DNA from: Paracoccaceae bacterium
GTDB lineage: Bacteria; Pseudomonadota; Alphaproteobacteria; Rhodobacterales; Rhodobacteraceae
Reading direction: 5' to 3'
NCBI GenBank assembly: GCA_027492585.1
Contig: JAPUEK010000034.1
Span: 34,997-98,996 of the forward strand
Length of the DNA stretch: 64,000 bases
Both the position numbers and the translations under genes were made by a program. The notes under the pieces are model-generated. The model was not told the DNA's origin and made no database searches. It saw only the letters and a program-made list of their open reading frames with translations. Within the stretch, counting starts at the first letter, position 1; every line of letters begins with the position of its first letter. Shown piece after piece: positions 1 through 11,911 of the stretch.

Positions 1-608
1 AACTCTTCCTGAAGATCGGCGAGCAGGTTCAGCACCTGCGCCTGAACCGAAAGATCGAGAGCGGAGACCGGCTCATCCAGCACCAGCAGCGCCGGATTCA
101 GCATCAGCGCGCGGGCGATGGCGATCCGCTGGCGCTGCCCGCCCGAGAACATGTGCGGATAGCGGTTGAAGTGATCCGGGTTCAGCCCGACACGGGCAAG
201 CATCGCCTCCGCCCGCTCCCGCCGTTCGGCGGCGGGGATGGAGGTGTTGATCACCAGAGGCTCCATCAGCACATCGCCGACCTTCTGGCGCGGGTTGAGG
301 CTGCCATAGGGGTTCTGGAACACCATCTGAACCTTGGACCGCAGCGCCGGCGCCGGGCGGCGGTTGGCGATGTTCACCACCTCCCCCTCGACCCGCAGCT
401 CTCCGTCAGAGGCCGGGTCGATCAGCGCGATGATCCGGGCGAGGGTGGATTTGCCCGATCCGCTTTCCCCCACGATGGCGAGGGTCTTGCCGCGCTCCAC
501 GGTGAAATCGACGCCTTTCAGCGCCCGCACCAGCTTTGCCTTGCCGAACATCCCGGCGGGGACGTGGTAATCCTGGGTAATCCCCTTTCCTTGCAGAACG
601 ACGCTCAT
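1..608 (-). CDS. dppF: Dipeptide ABC transporter ATPase DppF (partial, runs off left edge)
   Basis: This is the second ATPase of the dipeptide importer. It hydrolyses ATP on the cytoplasmic side to drive uptake through DppBC. I translated it from the minus strand; about 202 codons lie in the window and the 3' end is outside. It shows Walker A GESGSGKS at about residues 47-54, a Q-loop region with [10 protein letters not shown], the ABC signature FSGGQRQR and Walker [13 protein letters not shown]. The start ATG overlaps the stop of dppD as ATGA (605-608), so translation is probably coupled. The assignment rests on order and pairing with dppABCD. OppF is the only realistic alternative name. Confidence 0.93.
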   Translation of the reverse strand, partial: MSVVLQGKGITQDYHVPAGMFGKAKLVRALKGVDFTVERGKTLAIVGESGSGKSTLARIIALIDPASDGELRVEGEVVNIANRRPAPALRSKVQMVFQNPYGSLNPRQKVGDVLMEPLVINTSIPAAERRERAEAMLARVGLNPDHFNRYPHMFSGGQRQRIAIARALMLNPALLVLDEPVSALDLSVQAQVLNLLADLQEE

Positions 609-1441
609 TGGCCAGCCTCCGCCATGAAATCGGCGACAGTGGGCAGACGGTCTCCGGTGGCATTTTCCGGAAGAGCGGCCAGCAGCGCGCGGGTATAGGG
701 GTTACGGGGCGCCTCGAAGAGGTCCAGCACGTCTGCTTCCTCCATCTTGCGGCCCTTGTATTGCACGATAACGCGGTCGGCGGTTTCGGCCACCACCCCC
801 ATGTCATGCGTGATGAGGATGAGCGCCATGCCGTAATCCTCCTGCAGTTTCATCAGCAGGTCGAGGATCTGCTTCTGGATCGTGACATCCAGCGCGGTCG
901 TCGGCTCATCCGCGATCAGAAGGCGCGGGTTGGAGGCGATGGCCATGGCGATCATCACCCGCTGGCATTGCCCGCCCGACATCTGGTGCGGATAGGCATG
1001 GAGCTTTTCCTCCGGCGAGGGGATGCCGACGGCCCGGAACAGCTCCAGCGCACGGGCGTGGGATGCCGCGCGGCCAAGGCCGAGGTTGAGGCGGAGCACC
1101 TCCTCGATCTGGAAGCCCACGGTGAAGGAGGGGTTCAGCGAGGCGATCGGTTCCTGGAAGATCATGGTGATCTCCCGCCCGATCAGGCGGCGGCGCTCGG
1201 CGGCAGTCAGGTGCAGCAGGTCGATGCCGTCGAAGGTCATCTCATCGGCGGTGACGGTGGCCGTATCGCCAAGAAGGCCCATCACCCCCAGCATCGAGAC
1301 GGATTTGCCGGAACCGCTTTCGCCGACGATGGCCAGAACCTCGCCCTTGTCCACCGAAAGGTCGATGCCATCGACGGCGGTGAAGGTGCCGGCGGTCGTC
1401 GCAAAGCGGACGGTCAGGTTGCGGATGGTCAGAAGCGCCAT
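605..1441 (-). CDS. dppD: Dipeptide ABC transporter ATPase DppD
   Basis: First ATPase subunit of the dipeptide importer, 278 aa. Visible motifs are Walker A GESGSGKS (about residues 40-47), signature MSGGQCQRV, Walker [13 protein letters not shown] and the H-loop in LITHDMG. The protein ends shortly after [14 protein letters not shown]. In the family this point marks the start of the C-terminal oligo_HPY region with its Cys-rich tail, so the usual 325-330 aa length is not reached. Loss of that tail is real in this sequence (clean stop, then coupled dppF start), but I cannot tell whether it matters. Three bases separate it from dppC upstream. Confidence 0.93.
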   Translation of the reverse strand: MALLTIRNLTVRFATTAGTFTAVDGIDLSVDKGEVLAIVGESGSGKSVSMLGVMGLLGDTATVTADEMTFDGIDLLHLTAAERRRLIGREITMIFQEPIASLNPSFTVGFQIEEVLRLNLGLGRAASHARALELFRAVGIPSPEEKLHAYPHQMSGGQCQRVMIAMAIASNPRLLIADEPTTALDVTIQKQILDLLMKLQEDYGMALILITHDMGVVAETADRVIVQYKGRKMEEADVLDLFEAPRNPYTRALLAALPENATGDRLPTVADFMAEAGQ

Positions 1442-1444
1442 GGG

Positions 1445-2350
1445 TCAGCTCCGCTTCAGTTTGGGATCGAGCGCGTCGCGCAGCCCGTCGCCCATCAGGT
1501 TGATCGCCAGCACCGAGATCAGGATGGCAAGACCGGGCAGCGTCACCACCCACCAGGCGCGCAGGATGAACTCCCGCGCTTCGGCCAGCATGGTTCCCCA
1601 TTCGGAGGCCGGCGGCTGCGCGCCCATGCCGAGAAAGCCCAGCGCGGCGGAATCGAGCACGGCGGAGGAGAAGGAGAGCGTGGCCTGCACGATCAGCGGC
1701 CCGAGGCAGTTGGGCAGGATGGTGCGGAACATGAGCCGCAGGTTGCCTGCGCCGGAAACGCGGGCGGCCATCACATAGTCGCGGCGCATCTCCCCCATCA
1801 CCGAGGCGCGGGTGAGGCGGGCGAAATGCGGCTGGTAGACGATGGCGATGGCGATCATCGCATTGGTCAGGCCGGGGCCGAGAATGGCCACCAGAACGAG
1901 GGCGAGCAGCAGCGAGGGGAAGGCCAGAACCACATCCATCACCCGCATGATGACGGAATCGACCCAGCCGCCGAAGTATCCGGCGACAAGTCCGATGACG
2001 ATGCCGCCGACCAGCGCGATGGAGACGACGACGATGCCGATGAACAGCGAATACTGCGCGCCGTAGATGAGACGGGACAGCATGTCGCGGCCGACGGCAT
2101 CGGTGCCGAGCAGGAAGCCCGCGCGTCCGCCCTCCTGCCACACCGGCGGCACCAGCAGGGCGTCGCGGTATTGCATCGTCGGGTCATGCGGCGCGATGAG
2201 CGGTGCGAGAACGGCGACGAGGACCAGCAGGATGAAGACGGCAAGCCCGGCCACGGCGCCGCGGTTCTGGCGGAAATAGAACCAGAAATCGGCCAGCATC
2301 CGGCGGCGGATCGCGGCGTCGGAAAGTTTGACGGAGGTTGTATCGCTCAT
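1445..2350 (-). CDS. dppC: Dipeptide ABC transporter permease DppC
   Basis: Inner-membrane permease, 301 aa. An N-terminal cytoplasmic stretch is followed by a first membrane segment around residues 35-60 (AVAGLAVFILLVLVAVLAPLI), a periplasmic region, then a BPD_transp_1 domain with further helices. The APHDP and LGTDAVGRDMLSRL motifs are typical of DppC/OppC. The open frame extends well upstream, but the start at 2350 fits the family and overlaps the dppB stop (2347-2349) as ATGA. It belongs to the dppABCDF operon. Confidence 0.93.
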   Translation of the reverse strand: MSDTTSVKLSDAAIRRRMLADFWFYFRQNRGAVAGLAVFILLVLVAVLAPLIAPHDPTMQYRDALLVPPVWQEGGRAGFLLGTDAVGRDMLSRLIYGAQYSLFIGIVVVSIALVGGIVIGLVAGYFGGWVDSVIMRVMDVVLAFPSLLLALVLVAILGPGLTNAMIAIAIVYQPHFARLTRASVMGEMRRDYVMAARVSGAGNLRLMFRTILPNCLGPLIVQATLSFSSAVLDSAALGFLGMGAQPPASEWGTMLAEAREFILRAWWVVTLPGLAILISVLAINLMGDGLRDALDPKLKRS

Positions 2351-3354
2351 TTGTGGCGGATCCTCGGATTGATCAGGCCATAGGTCAGATCCACGAGGAG
2401 GTTGACCAGCATGACGATGGCGGCGATCAGCAACAGACCGCTCTGCACCACCGGATAGTCGCGGCGGCTGATGGAATCGATCATCCATTTGCCGATACCG
2501 GGCCAGGAGAAGATCGTCTCGGTCAGGATCGCCCCGGCGAGAAGGACGCCGATCTGCAACCCGATGGTGGTGATCACCGGGATCATCGCATTCCGCAGGG
2601 CATGGACCCCCACGACGCGCGACGGCGGCATCCCCTTGGCGCGGGCGGTGCGGACGTAATCCTCCCCCAGCACCTCGAGCATGGCCGAACGGGTCTGCCG
2701 TGCGATGACGGCCAGCGGGATCGTCGCAAGCACCACCGACGGCAGGATCAGGTGCGAGATCGCCGAAAGGAAGGCACCCTTCTGCCCGGAGATCAGGCTG
2801 TCGATCAGCATGAACCCGGTGACCGAGGGGAAGAAATACATCAGCGAGATGCGCCCCGATACCGGGGTCCATTGCAGGATGCCGGAAAAGAGGATGATGA
2901 GCAGCAGGCCCCACCAGAAGATCGGCATGGAAAAGCCGATGAGGGCGGTGGTCATGGAGATCTGATCGAACCAAGAGCCGCGGCGGATCGCGGCGAGAAC
3001 GCCGACCGGCACCCCGACCAGCGTGGCGATGAGGATGGCGCAGAGCCCGAGCTCGACCGTCGCGGGGAAGAGCGACAGGAACTCGGTCAGCACCGGCTTT
3101 TTCGTCACGAGCGAATTGCCGAGATCGCCGTGCAGCAAGCGGTTGAGGAAATCGAAGTATTGCATCCAGATCGGCTTGTCGAAACCAAGCTGGGCGGCCA
3201 CCTCGGCGTGACGTTCGGGCGTCATGCCGCGTTCGCCGGCCATCAGCAGCACGGGGTCGCCGGGCAGCACCCGGACGAAGCCGAAGGCGACGACAGTGAT
3301 CCCGAGGAACGTCGGGATCAGGTAGAGCAGTTTTCCAAGGATGAAACGGATCAT
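2347..3354 (-). CDS. dppB: Dipeptide ABC transporter permease DppB
   Basis: Inner-membrane permease, 335 aa, usual length for DppB. It starts MIRFILGKLLYLIPTFLGI, the standard first membrane helix of DppB/OppB, followed by FVRVLPGDPV. The EAA-like loop is in the segment EVLGEDYVRTARAKGMPP, where the permease docks onto the ATPase. A GC-rich stem-loop (3372-3399) separates it from dppA upstream, which probably lowers expression relative to the binding protein. Confidence 0.94.
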   Translation of the reverse strand: MIRFILGKLLYLIPTFLGITVVAFGFVRVLPGDPVLLMAGERGMTPERHAEVAAQLGFDKPIWMQYFDFLNRLLHGDLGNSLVTKKPVLTEFLSLFPATVELGLCAILIATLVGVPVGVLAAIRRGSWFDQISMTTALIGFSMPIFWWGLLLIILFSGILQWTPVSGRISLMYFFPSVTGFMLIDSLISGQKGAFLSAISHLILPSVVLATIPLAVIARQTRSAMLEVLGEDYVRTARAKGMPPSRVVGVHALRNAMIPVITTIGLQIGVLLAGAILTETIFSWPGIGKWMIDSISRRDYPVVQSGLLLIAAIVMLVNLLVDLTYGLINPRIRHK

Positions 3355-3371
3355 GGCACGTCCTGTGCAGG

Positions 3372-3399
3372 CGGGCGCGCGGGGCGAACCGCGCGCCCG
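3372..3399 (-). terminator. Intercistronic stem-loop between dppA and dppB
   Basis: Perfect 11-bp inverted repeat CGGGCGCGCGG / CCGCGCGCCCG with a 6-nt loop, 12 bases downstream of the dppA stop. There is no U-tract. An mRNA-stabilising or attenuating stem is therefore more likely than a full terminator. Confidence 0.7.
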
Positions 3400-3410
3400 G
3401 ATTTCAGGGC

Positions 3411-5018
3411 TTATTCGGCAACGTCAACGGTGTCGAAGGTGAAGTCGCCCAGCGGGCTCATCACGAAACCGGAGACCTTGGCCGACATCGGCACATATTG
3501 GGTCGAATGGTCCAGCGTCGCCCAGGGGGCCTGATCCTTGAAGATCACCTGAGCTTCTTCATAGAGCTTGGTGCGTTCGGCCACGTCCGAGGATTGCTTG
3601 GCCTTGGCCAGCAGCGCGGAGAAGTCCTCGTTGCACCAGAAGGCGCGGTTCGCCCCGCCTTCGCCGGCAGCAGCACAGGAGAGGAGAACGCCCATGAAGT
3701 TGTCCGGATCGCCGTTGTCGCCGGTCCAGCCGAGGATGACGGCGCCGTCACGGCCCGGTTCCATCGACTTCTTGAGGTATTCACCCCATTCGTAGCTGAC
3801 GATCTCGACCTTGACGCCGACCTTGGCGAAATCTTCCTGGATCAGCTCGGCCGTGCGGCGGGCGTTCGGCATGTAGGGGCGCTGCACCGGCATCGCCCAG
3901 ACCTTCATCGACAGATCCTTGACGCCGGCTTCTTCCAGCAGCTTCTTCGAAGCTTCCGGATCATAGGCATCGTCCTGAACCGCGTCGTTGTAGGACCACA
4001 TGGTCGGCGGGATCGGGTTCTTGGCAACCTGACCGGCGCCTTGGAACACGGCGTCGATGATCGCCTGTTTGTTGATCGCCATGTTCAGCGCCTTGCGGAC
4101 CTTCGGATTGTCGAAGGGCGCCATGGTGGTGTTGTAGGCGAGGTAGCCGATGTTGAGACCGGCCTGCTCATCCATCTTCAGGTTCGCGTCTTCCTTGATC
4201 GACGCGATATCGGCCGGGGCCGGATAGGGCATGAGCTGGCATTCGCCGGCTTTCAGCTTTTGCAGGCGTACGGCGGCATCCGGGGTGATCGCGAAGACCA
4301 GATCGTCGATCTTCGGAGCCTCGCCCCAATAGTCCGGGTTCTTGGCGTAACGGATCACGGCATCCTTCTGGTAGGCCACGAACTTGAACGGGCCGGTGCC
4401 GATCGGATTGTTGTTGAAGTCTTCCTTGGTGCCGGCCTTTTCGAGCGTATCGGCATATTCCTTCGAGACGATGGAAGCGAAGGGCATGGCGATGTCGGCC
4501 AGGAAGGGGGCTTCCGGGCGGGTCAGCACGAATTTGACGGTGTTGTCGTCGATCTTCTCGATGGATTTGATCAGCGACGGCAGTTCCATCGAGGTGTAGT
4601 ATTCATAGGTGATCCCGGCGATGTATTCGTGCCAGGGATTGTCCTTGTTTCCCTGACGGTCGTAGCTGAAGATCACGTCATCGGCGTTGAAATCGCGGGT
4701 CGGGGTGAAGGCGTCGTTGGACTGCCATTTCACGCCCTTGCGGAGATGGAAGGTATATTCCAGCCCGTCGGCCGAAACCTCCCAGGTTTCAGCAAGGCCC
4801 GGCTCGATTTCGGTCGTGCCTTTCTTGAATTCCACCAGACGGTTGAAGATCGGGTGGGCCGAAGCGTCGAAGGTCGTGCCGGCGGTATAGGGCGCCGGGT
4901 CGAAGCCTTCGGGGGACGCTTCGGAGCAATAGACGAAGGTCTTTGCGAAGGTCGGCAGGGCCGTGCTGCACAGCAGCAGGGTCGCGGCGCCCGCGATTGC
5001 GATTTTCTTCAGTAGCAT
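3411..5018 (-). CDS. dppA: Dipeptide ABC transporter periplasmic binding protein DppA
   Basis: Periplasmic dipeptide receptor, 535 aa, SBP family 5. The N-terminus is a Sec signal peptide ([20 protein letters not shown]..., cleavage near TFA-KTF), and the mature part begins [16 protein letters not shown], close to E. coli DppA (KTLVYCSEGSPEGFNP) from memory. Other matching blocks are [50 protein letters not shown] and [12 protein letters not shown]. It is the first structural gene of dppABCDF and follows the XRE-cupin regulator gene on the same strand. Confidence 0.96.
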   Translation of the reverse strand: MLLKKIAIAGAATLLLCSTALPTFAKTFVYCSEASPEGFDPAPYTAGTTFDASAHPIFNRLVEFKKGTTEIEPGLAETWEVSADGLEYTFHLRKGVKWQSNDAFTPTRDFNADDVIFSYDRQGNKDNPWHEYIAGITYEYYTSMELPSLIKSIEKIDDNTVKFVLTRPEAPFLADIAMPFASIVSKEYADTLEKAGTKEDFNNNPIGTGPFKFVAYQKDAVIRYAKNPDYWGEAPKIDDLVFAITPDAAVRLQKLKAGECQLMPYPAPADIASIKEDANLKMDEQAGLNIGYLAYNTTMAPFDNPKVRKALNMAINKQAIIDAVFQGAGQVAKNPIPPTMWSYNDAVQDDAYDPEASKKLLEEAGVKDLSMKVWAMPVQRPYMPNARRTAELIQEDFAKVGVKVEIVSYEWGEYLKKSMEPGRDGAVILGWTGDNGDPDNFMGVLLSCAAAGEGGANRAFWCNEDFSALLAKAKQSSDVAERTKLYEEAQVIFKDQAPWATLDHSTQYVPMSAKVSGFVMSPLGDFTFDTVDVAE

Positions 5019-5102
5019 GGGATACTCCTCACTGGTCTTTGTTGGTTCCGCCGATAGAGGTTCGGCGGTTTCGTCGGGGTCTGCCCTTGGTCGGGCCGGC
5101 CG

Positions 5103-5744
5103 TCAGTCCGAGGCCGCAGCCTCTGCCGGAACGGGGCGAGGCGGGGCCGCAGAACGCGGAATGGGCGGCGAAGACGTGGCGCCGTGCAACATTTTGCCGG
5201 TCCACAGGATGCGCGCCGTCTGATCGGATGCATTGGCCCAGGAATGGGGATGCTGTCCGAGATAATGCATGCTGTCGCCGGCGCCCAGGAGGAAGTCCTG
5301 TCCGCCGACCGACTGCCGGATCGTGCCTTCGAGGATGAAGATGATCTCTTCGCCTTCGTGCTGAACGGTTTCCGAGACATAGCCGACCGGGACATTCAGG
5401 ATGAAGGAGGTCAGCTCATGGCCCGGAAATTCCGCACCGATCTTTTCGTAGCTGATGGAACTGCCGGCGAGGGAAAATCTGATGCGCTCCGACGCGCGGG
5501 TCAGACTGTCGGCCTGATGCGGGGTGGCGATGAAATAGTCGATGCCCACCTTGAGGGCCGCCGCGATTCCCGCGAGCGTTCCGAGAGTGGGAACGGCATT
5601 GTCGCGCTCGACCTGGCTCAGATACCCCACGGAGACACCACAGACATTACTCAACTCCTGCAACGTCAGCGACATCAGTTGCCGACGTTTCCGTATCCGA
5701 CGACCAAGCGCCATCGAAATGCCGTCTGCCTGCTTTCGTGTCAT
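5103..5744 (-). CDS. XRE-cupin transcriptional regulator
   Basis: 213-aa DNA-binding regulator. An N-terminal HTH_XRE domain (about residues 12-66, with LTLQELSNVCGVSVGYLSQVERD) is followed by a C-terminal cupin_2 domain (about 105-185, with HEGEEIIFILEG and HPHSWAN). This architecture is that of PuuR-like sensors that bind a small ligand in the cupin. The last ~25 residues are Pro/Ala-rich and probably disordered. It lies 84 bp upstream of dppA in the same direction, so it probably controls the dpp operon and itself. The ligand is unknown. Confidence 0.88.
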   Translation of the reverse strand: MTRKQADGISMALGRRIRKRRQLMSLTLQELSNVCGVSVGYLSQVERDNAVPTLGTLAGIAAALKVGIDYFIATPHQADSLTRASERIRFSLAGSSISYEKIGAEFPGHELTSFILNVPVGYVSETVQHEGEEIIFILEGTIRQSVGGQDFLLGAGDSMHYLGQHPHSWANASDQTARILWTGKMLHGATSSPPIPRSAAPPRPVPAEAAASD

Positions 5745-5972
5745 TCAACCCCGGTATCGACGGCTCTCCTCTGGCGGGCATTTCAGCCCAAAAGGCAGGG
5801 AAGGACAACAGGAATATCTGTCAGGGAAAAATAATTATTCTCGCCCCCGGATGCGGCGTTCTTTTCGCCAGCCGCTTGTCTGGGTGCCGGGCCGATGCAG
5901 GACGCTGCCAGCCTTGCTCTTGCATGGTTTTCCCGTTAATCGCGGGCGAAACCGTGAAGGAGCTTTTCCAAG

Positions 5973-7217
5973 ATGTCCGCTGCGAAATATGCGCCGAAGA
6001 AAGTCGTTCTCGCCTATTCGGGCGGGCTGGATACGTCGATCATCCTGAAGTGGCTTCAGACGGAATACGGGTGCGAGGTCGTGACCTTCACCGCCGATCT
6101 TGGTCAGGGGGAGGAGCTGGAGCCGGCGCGGCAGAAAGCGATCCTGATGGGGATCAAGCCGGAGAACATCCATATCGTCGACGTGCGCGAGGAATTCGTG
6201 CGGGATTTCGTTTTCCCGATGTTCCGCGCCAATGCGCTTTACGAGGGGCTTTACCTGCTTGGCACTTCCATTGCGCGGCCGCTGATCTCGCAGCATCTGG
6301 TGCGGATCGCCCATGAGACCGGCGCGGATGCGGTGGCGCATGGGGCGACGGGCAAGGGCAACGATCAGGTGCGGTTCGAGTTGTCGGCCTATGCGCTCGA
6401 CCCGTCGATCAAGGTCATCGCCCCGTGGCGGGAGTGGGATCTGACCTCGCGTACCAAGCTTCTGGAGTTTGCCGAAGCGAACCAGATTCCGATCGCCAAG
6501 GACAAGCGCGGCGAGGCGCCGTTCTCGGTCGATGCGAACCTGTTGCACACCTCTTCCGAGGGCAAGGTGCTGGAGAACCCGGCGGAGGAAGCGCCGGAAT
6601 TCGTCTATCAGCGCGTGACCCCGGTGGAGAAGGCACCCGATACCCCGGAATATGTCGAGATCGGTTTCGAGAAGGGCGATGCGGTGTCGATCAACGGCGA
6701 GGCGCTGAGCCCGGCGACGATCCTGACCCGGCTGAACGAACTTGGCGGCAAGCATGGGGTCGGTCTGCTCGATCTGGTGGAAAACCGCTTTGTCGGGATG
6801 AAATCGCGCGGCCTTTACGAAACCCCCGGCGGCACGATCCTGCTGGAGGCGCATCGCGGGATCGAGCAGATCACGCTCGATGCCGGGGCGGGTCATCTCA
6901 AGGACAGCATCATGCCGCGCTATGCGGAGCTGATCTACAATGGCTTCTGGTTCAGCCCGGAGCGCGAGATGCTTCAGGCCCTGATCGACAAGAGCCAGGA
7001 GCATGTGACCGGGACGGTGCGGGTCAAGCTTTACAAAGGCTCGGCGCGGACGGTGGCGCGCTGGTCGGATCACTCGCTCTATTCCGAAAAGCATGTGACC
7101 TTCGAGGAAGATGCCGGCGCCTATGACCAGAAGGACGCGGCGGGTTTCATCCGCCTGAACGCCCTGCGCCTGAAGCTGATTGCGACGCGCAATGCGCGGG
7201 TGGCGAAGAAGGGCTAG
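5973..7217 (+). CDS. argG: Argininosuccinate synthase
   Basis: Catalyses ATP-dependent joining of citrulline and aspartate to argininosuccinate, the penultimate step of arginine synthesis, in the cytosol. 414 aa, normal for the class. The PP-loop pyrophosphatase motif SGGLDTS is at residues 16-22. Further family blocks are [33 protein letters not shown] and [11 protein letters not shown]. The start is supported by a GAAGGAG Shine-Dalgarno about 10 bases upstream. It stands alone as a single-gene unit. A perfect parS-like palindrome and a hairpin terminator follow its stop. Confidence 0.98.
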   Translation: MSAAKYAPKKVVLAYSGGLDTSIILKWLQTEYGCEVVTFTADLGQGEELEPARQKAILMGIKPENIHIVDVREEFVRDFVFPMFRANALYEGLYLLGTSIARPLISQHLVRIAHETGADAVAHGATGKGNDQVRFELSAYALDPSIKVIAPWREWDLTSRTKLLEFAEANQIPIAKDKRGEAPFSVDANLLHTSSEGKVLENPAEEAPEFVYQRVTPVEKAPDTPEYVEIGFEKGDAVSINGEALSPATILTRLNELGGKHGVGLLDLVENRFVGMKSRGLYETPGGTILLEAHRGIEQITLDAGAGHLKDSIMPRYAELIYNGFWFSPEREMLQALIDKSQEHVTGTVRVKLYKGSARTVARWSDHSLYSEKHVTFEEDAGAYDQKDAAGFIRLNALRLKLIATRNARVAKKG

Positions 7218-7226
7218 TTCCCGCTT

Positions 7227-7242
7227 TGTTTCACGTGAAACA
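7227..7242. other. parS-like ParB-binding site
   Basis: Perfect 16-bp palindrome TGTTTCACGTGAAACA, 9 bases after the argG stop. It equals the widely conserved chromosomal parS consensus bound by ParB (Spo0J). Known parS sites cluster near the replication origin, so the window probably lies in the origin-proximal part of the main chromosome. I saw no second copy in this window. Confidence 0.85.
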
Positions 7243-7245
7243 GGG

Positions 7246-7272
7246 GGCCGCATCCTCGGGTGCGGCCTTTGT
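7246..7272 (+). terminator. argG rho-independent terminator
   Basis: Hairpin GGCCGCA / TGCGGCC with an 8-nt loop, followed by TTTGT, about 30 bases past the argG stop. It lies just 3' of the parS palindrome. Confidence 0.75.
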
Positions 7273-7347
7273 CATTCGTGACGCTACGGCGCGGTTGCAC
7301 CCCTTCCTGCCGCGGCTAGTCTGCGCCGCAAACAGGGGGAGGCCGGT

Positions 7348-7638
7348 TTGGCACTGGAAGACATCGCGAGTCGGTTGAGCAAAGCCCTTGAAACCCGGCC
7401 CTTTTCCGGCAGCCTCAAGTTCGACTGCGGCGAGGCGGGCGTGATCGTGATGGCGGATGGAGCCGCCAGCACGGCCGATCGGGAAACCGACTGCACGCTG
7501 CGTTTGAGCGAAGAGAATCTGGCGAATCTCCTGAAGGGCCAGCTCAATCCGATGATGGCGCTGGCCACGGGCAAGCTGAAGCTTTCCGGCAATCCCGCCG
7601 TCGCCATGGGGTTGGCAAAACTGCTATCCACCCGCTAA
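7348..7638 (+). CDS. SCP2 sterol-binding domain protein
   Basis: 96-aa single-domain protein with a TTG start, supported by a strong GGGGGAGG ribosome site 7 bases upstream. The sequence matches the SCP2 fold: FSGSLKFDCGEAGVIVMADG, a strand-rich region, and the C-terminal LLKGQLNPMMALATGKLKLSGNPAVAMGLAKLL block typical of small bacterial SCP2 proteins. The family binds hydrophobic ligands such as acyl-CoAs or sterol-like lipids; the partner here is unknown. It is monocistronic, between argG and an unassigned 294-base gap. Confidence 0.85.
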   Translation: MALEDIASRLSKALETRPFSGSLKFDCGEAGVIVMADGAASTADRETDCTLRLSEENLANLLKGQLNPMMALATGKLKLSGNPAVAMGLAKLLSTR

Positions 7639-7932
7639 ATCGACCCGAACCAAGGCAAGAGCAACGACGGTTGGGCCGGACCCGGTCGATTGCGTGAAAT
7701 CAGCGGAATCCCGAGCCCATTCAGAACAGCCTGCCGGGATCATTCGGCGCAACCATACTTGGCGGAACCCCGTCAGGTCGTGCGTTCAGGGGCGAGGGCC
7801 GTGGCTTCCCTGCGGTCCGGAGCCCTGAGGGGCCGCAGACCGGGCAAGCAAGGAAACGGCATCAAGAGAAGCGGGCAAAGCCGCACCACGCCAGCAAAGC
7901 ATGGTGCCGCCCGCCTTCCAGAAGAACCCGGT
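7639..7932. other. Unassigned intergenic gap
   Basis: About 294 bases between the SCP2 stop and the convergent GNAT stop. The plus-strand frame that crosses it continues antisense through GNAT and has no recognisable domain. An inverted repeat AATCGACC (7638-7645) / GGTCGATT (7684-7691) has a long loop and is weak as a terminator. I see nothing else in it. Confidence 0.5.
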
Positions 7933-8610
7933 CTATCTTCGGTTCAGCGCCTTTGCAGTCAGGTCAGACAGCGCCACCTTCTGCTTGCCATCGGCATCGA
8001 AGTTCGACGGGTCAAACCACGTCTGATAGGCGGCTTTCAGCGCCGGCCATTCGCCATCAATGATCGAGAACCACGCGGTATCCCGGTTCCTGCCCTTGAT
8101 GATGAAATGCTGACGGAACAATCCCTCGTAGGTGAAGCCGAATCGGCCCGCGGCCAGTTTCGAGGGCTCATTGCCATTGTCGCATTTCCACTCGAAGCGA
8201 CGGTAGCCGAGCGTATCGAAGACATGCGCCATGAAGAGAAACAGCGCCTCGGTCGCCTTTGCGCTGCGGGCCATGGCCGGACCCCAGTAGATGTTGCCGA
8301 TTTCTGCCACGCCATGCGTTGCGTCGATCCGCATCAGCGCCTGTCGCCCCACGGCCTTGCCGGTGGCTTTGTCGATGACCGCAAAGAACATCGGGTCGTC
8401 GCTCTGCTCGGCCTTGTCGGCCCAGGCACGGGCATCTTCGACCGTTTCGGGCGGCATGTCGGGCAGATAGCGATACTTCTCCTGCCGGTCCGGCACGGCG
8501 GCGGCAATGCGGAGTTCCTCGGCATGATCCTCGGCGCGCAGAGGCACGAGCTTGACGAAACGCCCTTCGATCACCTGCTTCTGCGGTTTGGGAAATCCGG
8601 TTTTCAGCAT
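7933..8610 (-). CDS. GNAT family N-acetyltransferase (RimJ/RimL-like)
   Basis: 225-aa acetyltransferase of the RimJ/RimL type (Acetyltransf_3). It starts MLKTGFPKPQKQVIEGRFVKLVPLRAEDH, and shows the acetyl-CoA-binding core (KAVGRQALMRIDATHGVAEIGNIYWGPAMARSA) and the C-terminal RRFEWKCDNGNEPSKLAAGRFGFTYEGLFRQH block that typifies the subfamily. The frame continues upstream, but the ATG at 8610 is where homology-like sequence begins. The substrate is probably a protein N-terminus or a small amine; it cannot be told from sequence. It is convergent with the SCP2 gene. Confidence 0.85.
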   Translation of the reverse strand: MLKTGFPKPQKQVIEGRFVKLVPLRAEDHAEELRIAAAVPDRQEKYRYLPDMPPETVEDARAWADKAEQSDDPMFFAVIDKATGKAVGRQALMRIDATHGVAEIGNIYWGPAMARSAKATEALFLFMAHVFDTLGYRRFEWKCDNGNEPSKLAAGRFGFTYEGLFRQHFIIKGRNRDTAWFSIIDGEWPALKAAYQTWFDPSNFDADGKQKVALSDLTAKALNRR

Positions 8611-8611
8611 T

Positions 8612-9005
8612 TCAGCCCTCTTCGTTTCCGGCAAGCCCTCTGGACGCCGTGTTCTGCAACATCCCGCCCTGACCGGTGCGAACAAAGACGTAATGGACAT
8701 TGCCGCCGCCTTCAAGAATCTCGCAGCAGTGGATCGGGTGGCGCGGGACGTAGGCGTAATCCCCGCCGGCAGGTCAAAGGACGTTTGCCGCCCTCCCCGC
8801 AGTCGATCCCGGATGCGGCCCGCTAGCAGGAGCCGCAGCGCCACTGGCCCGGCTTGCAGACAGCGGTGACGCGGCATCGCCCGACCCGGCCGGCGGTCCC
8901 CCACTGACAGCGCCTTTCGGAGGTTCTGTCCGGGAGGGTGACGGAGCCGGGCTCCGGATTCCCGGCGCGGAAGTAGCTGATTTCCCTGAACGGAATGTCC
9001 GGCAT
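8612..9005 (-). pseudogene. Decayed Cys-rich small protein (two frames)
   Basis: Two protein-like pieces follow each other in different minus-strand frames. Piece A (8823-9005) starts ATG and encodes 60 aa, ending RCQWGTAGRVGRCRVTAVC...WRCGSC at a TAG. Beyond that stop the same frame still looks coding (GIDCGEGGKRPLTC). Piece B (8612-8773) has no start of its own and reads PAGGDYAYVPRHPIHCCEILEG, ending just before the GNAT start. The run of Cys and Gly suggests one exported Cys-rich protein broken by a stop and a frameshift. I recognise no family. Piece A alone could be a real 60-aa protein. Confidence 0.35.
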
Positions 9006-9021
9006 TGCGAGCCGGCATGTG

Positions 9022-9043
9022 AAAAGGGGGGCCGAAGCCCCCC
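9022..9043 (-). terminator. clpB rho-independent terminator
   Basis: On the minus strand GGGGGGC-TTCG-GCCCCCC followed by TTTT, about 7 bases after the clpB stop. It is a 7-bp GC stem closed by a stable UUCG tetraloop with a U-tract. Confidence 0.92.
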
Positions 9044-9049
9044 GATCCC

Positions 9050-11662
<2,613 letters not shown>

Positions 11663-11911
11663 CGGTTATTCTCCTTTTCCCAGCACCGCCTGCGAACGCC
11701 CTGAAAAGGCACGTCCGCTCCGGCCTTGCGGTGAATTTGGGGGGCGGAAGGCCGGGCCGCAAGACCATCCGCCCCGCCGGCCATCAATTTTCCGCCCATT
11801 CCCGTCCGCAACCTCGGCGGCATCGCGCCCGCAGGAGGAGAGTGCCTGTTCAAGCCGCTTGCGCGGCGCGGGAACGGCAGGCCTAAGAGAGAAAACGGGA
11901 GAGGGCAGCCC

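Noticed and set aside
608..2383. 591-aa plus-strand frame opposite dppD/dppC
   Set aside because: Pure antisense shadow of GC-rich coding DNA: Gln/His/Arg/Gly-rich text, no domain, and real transporter motifs on the other strand.
7690..8826. 378-aa plus-strand frame across the gap and the GNAT gene
   Set aside because: Most of it is antisense to the GNAT gene, the start has no ribosome site, and the unique first part has no protein-like pattern.
11846..11870. Possible sigma-32 heat-shock promoter (CTTGAA on the minus strand) upstream of clpB
   Set aside because: No matching -10 (CCCCAT-like) at the required 13-17 base spacing.
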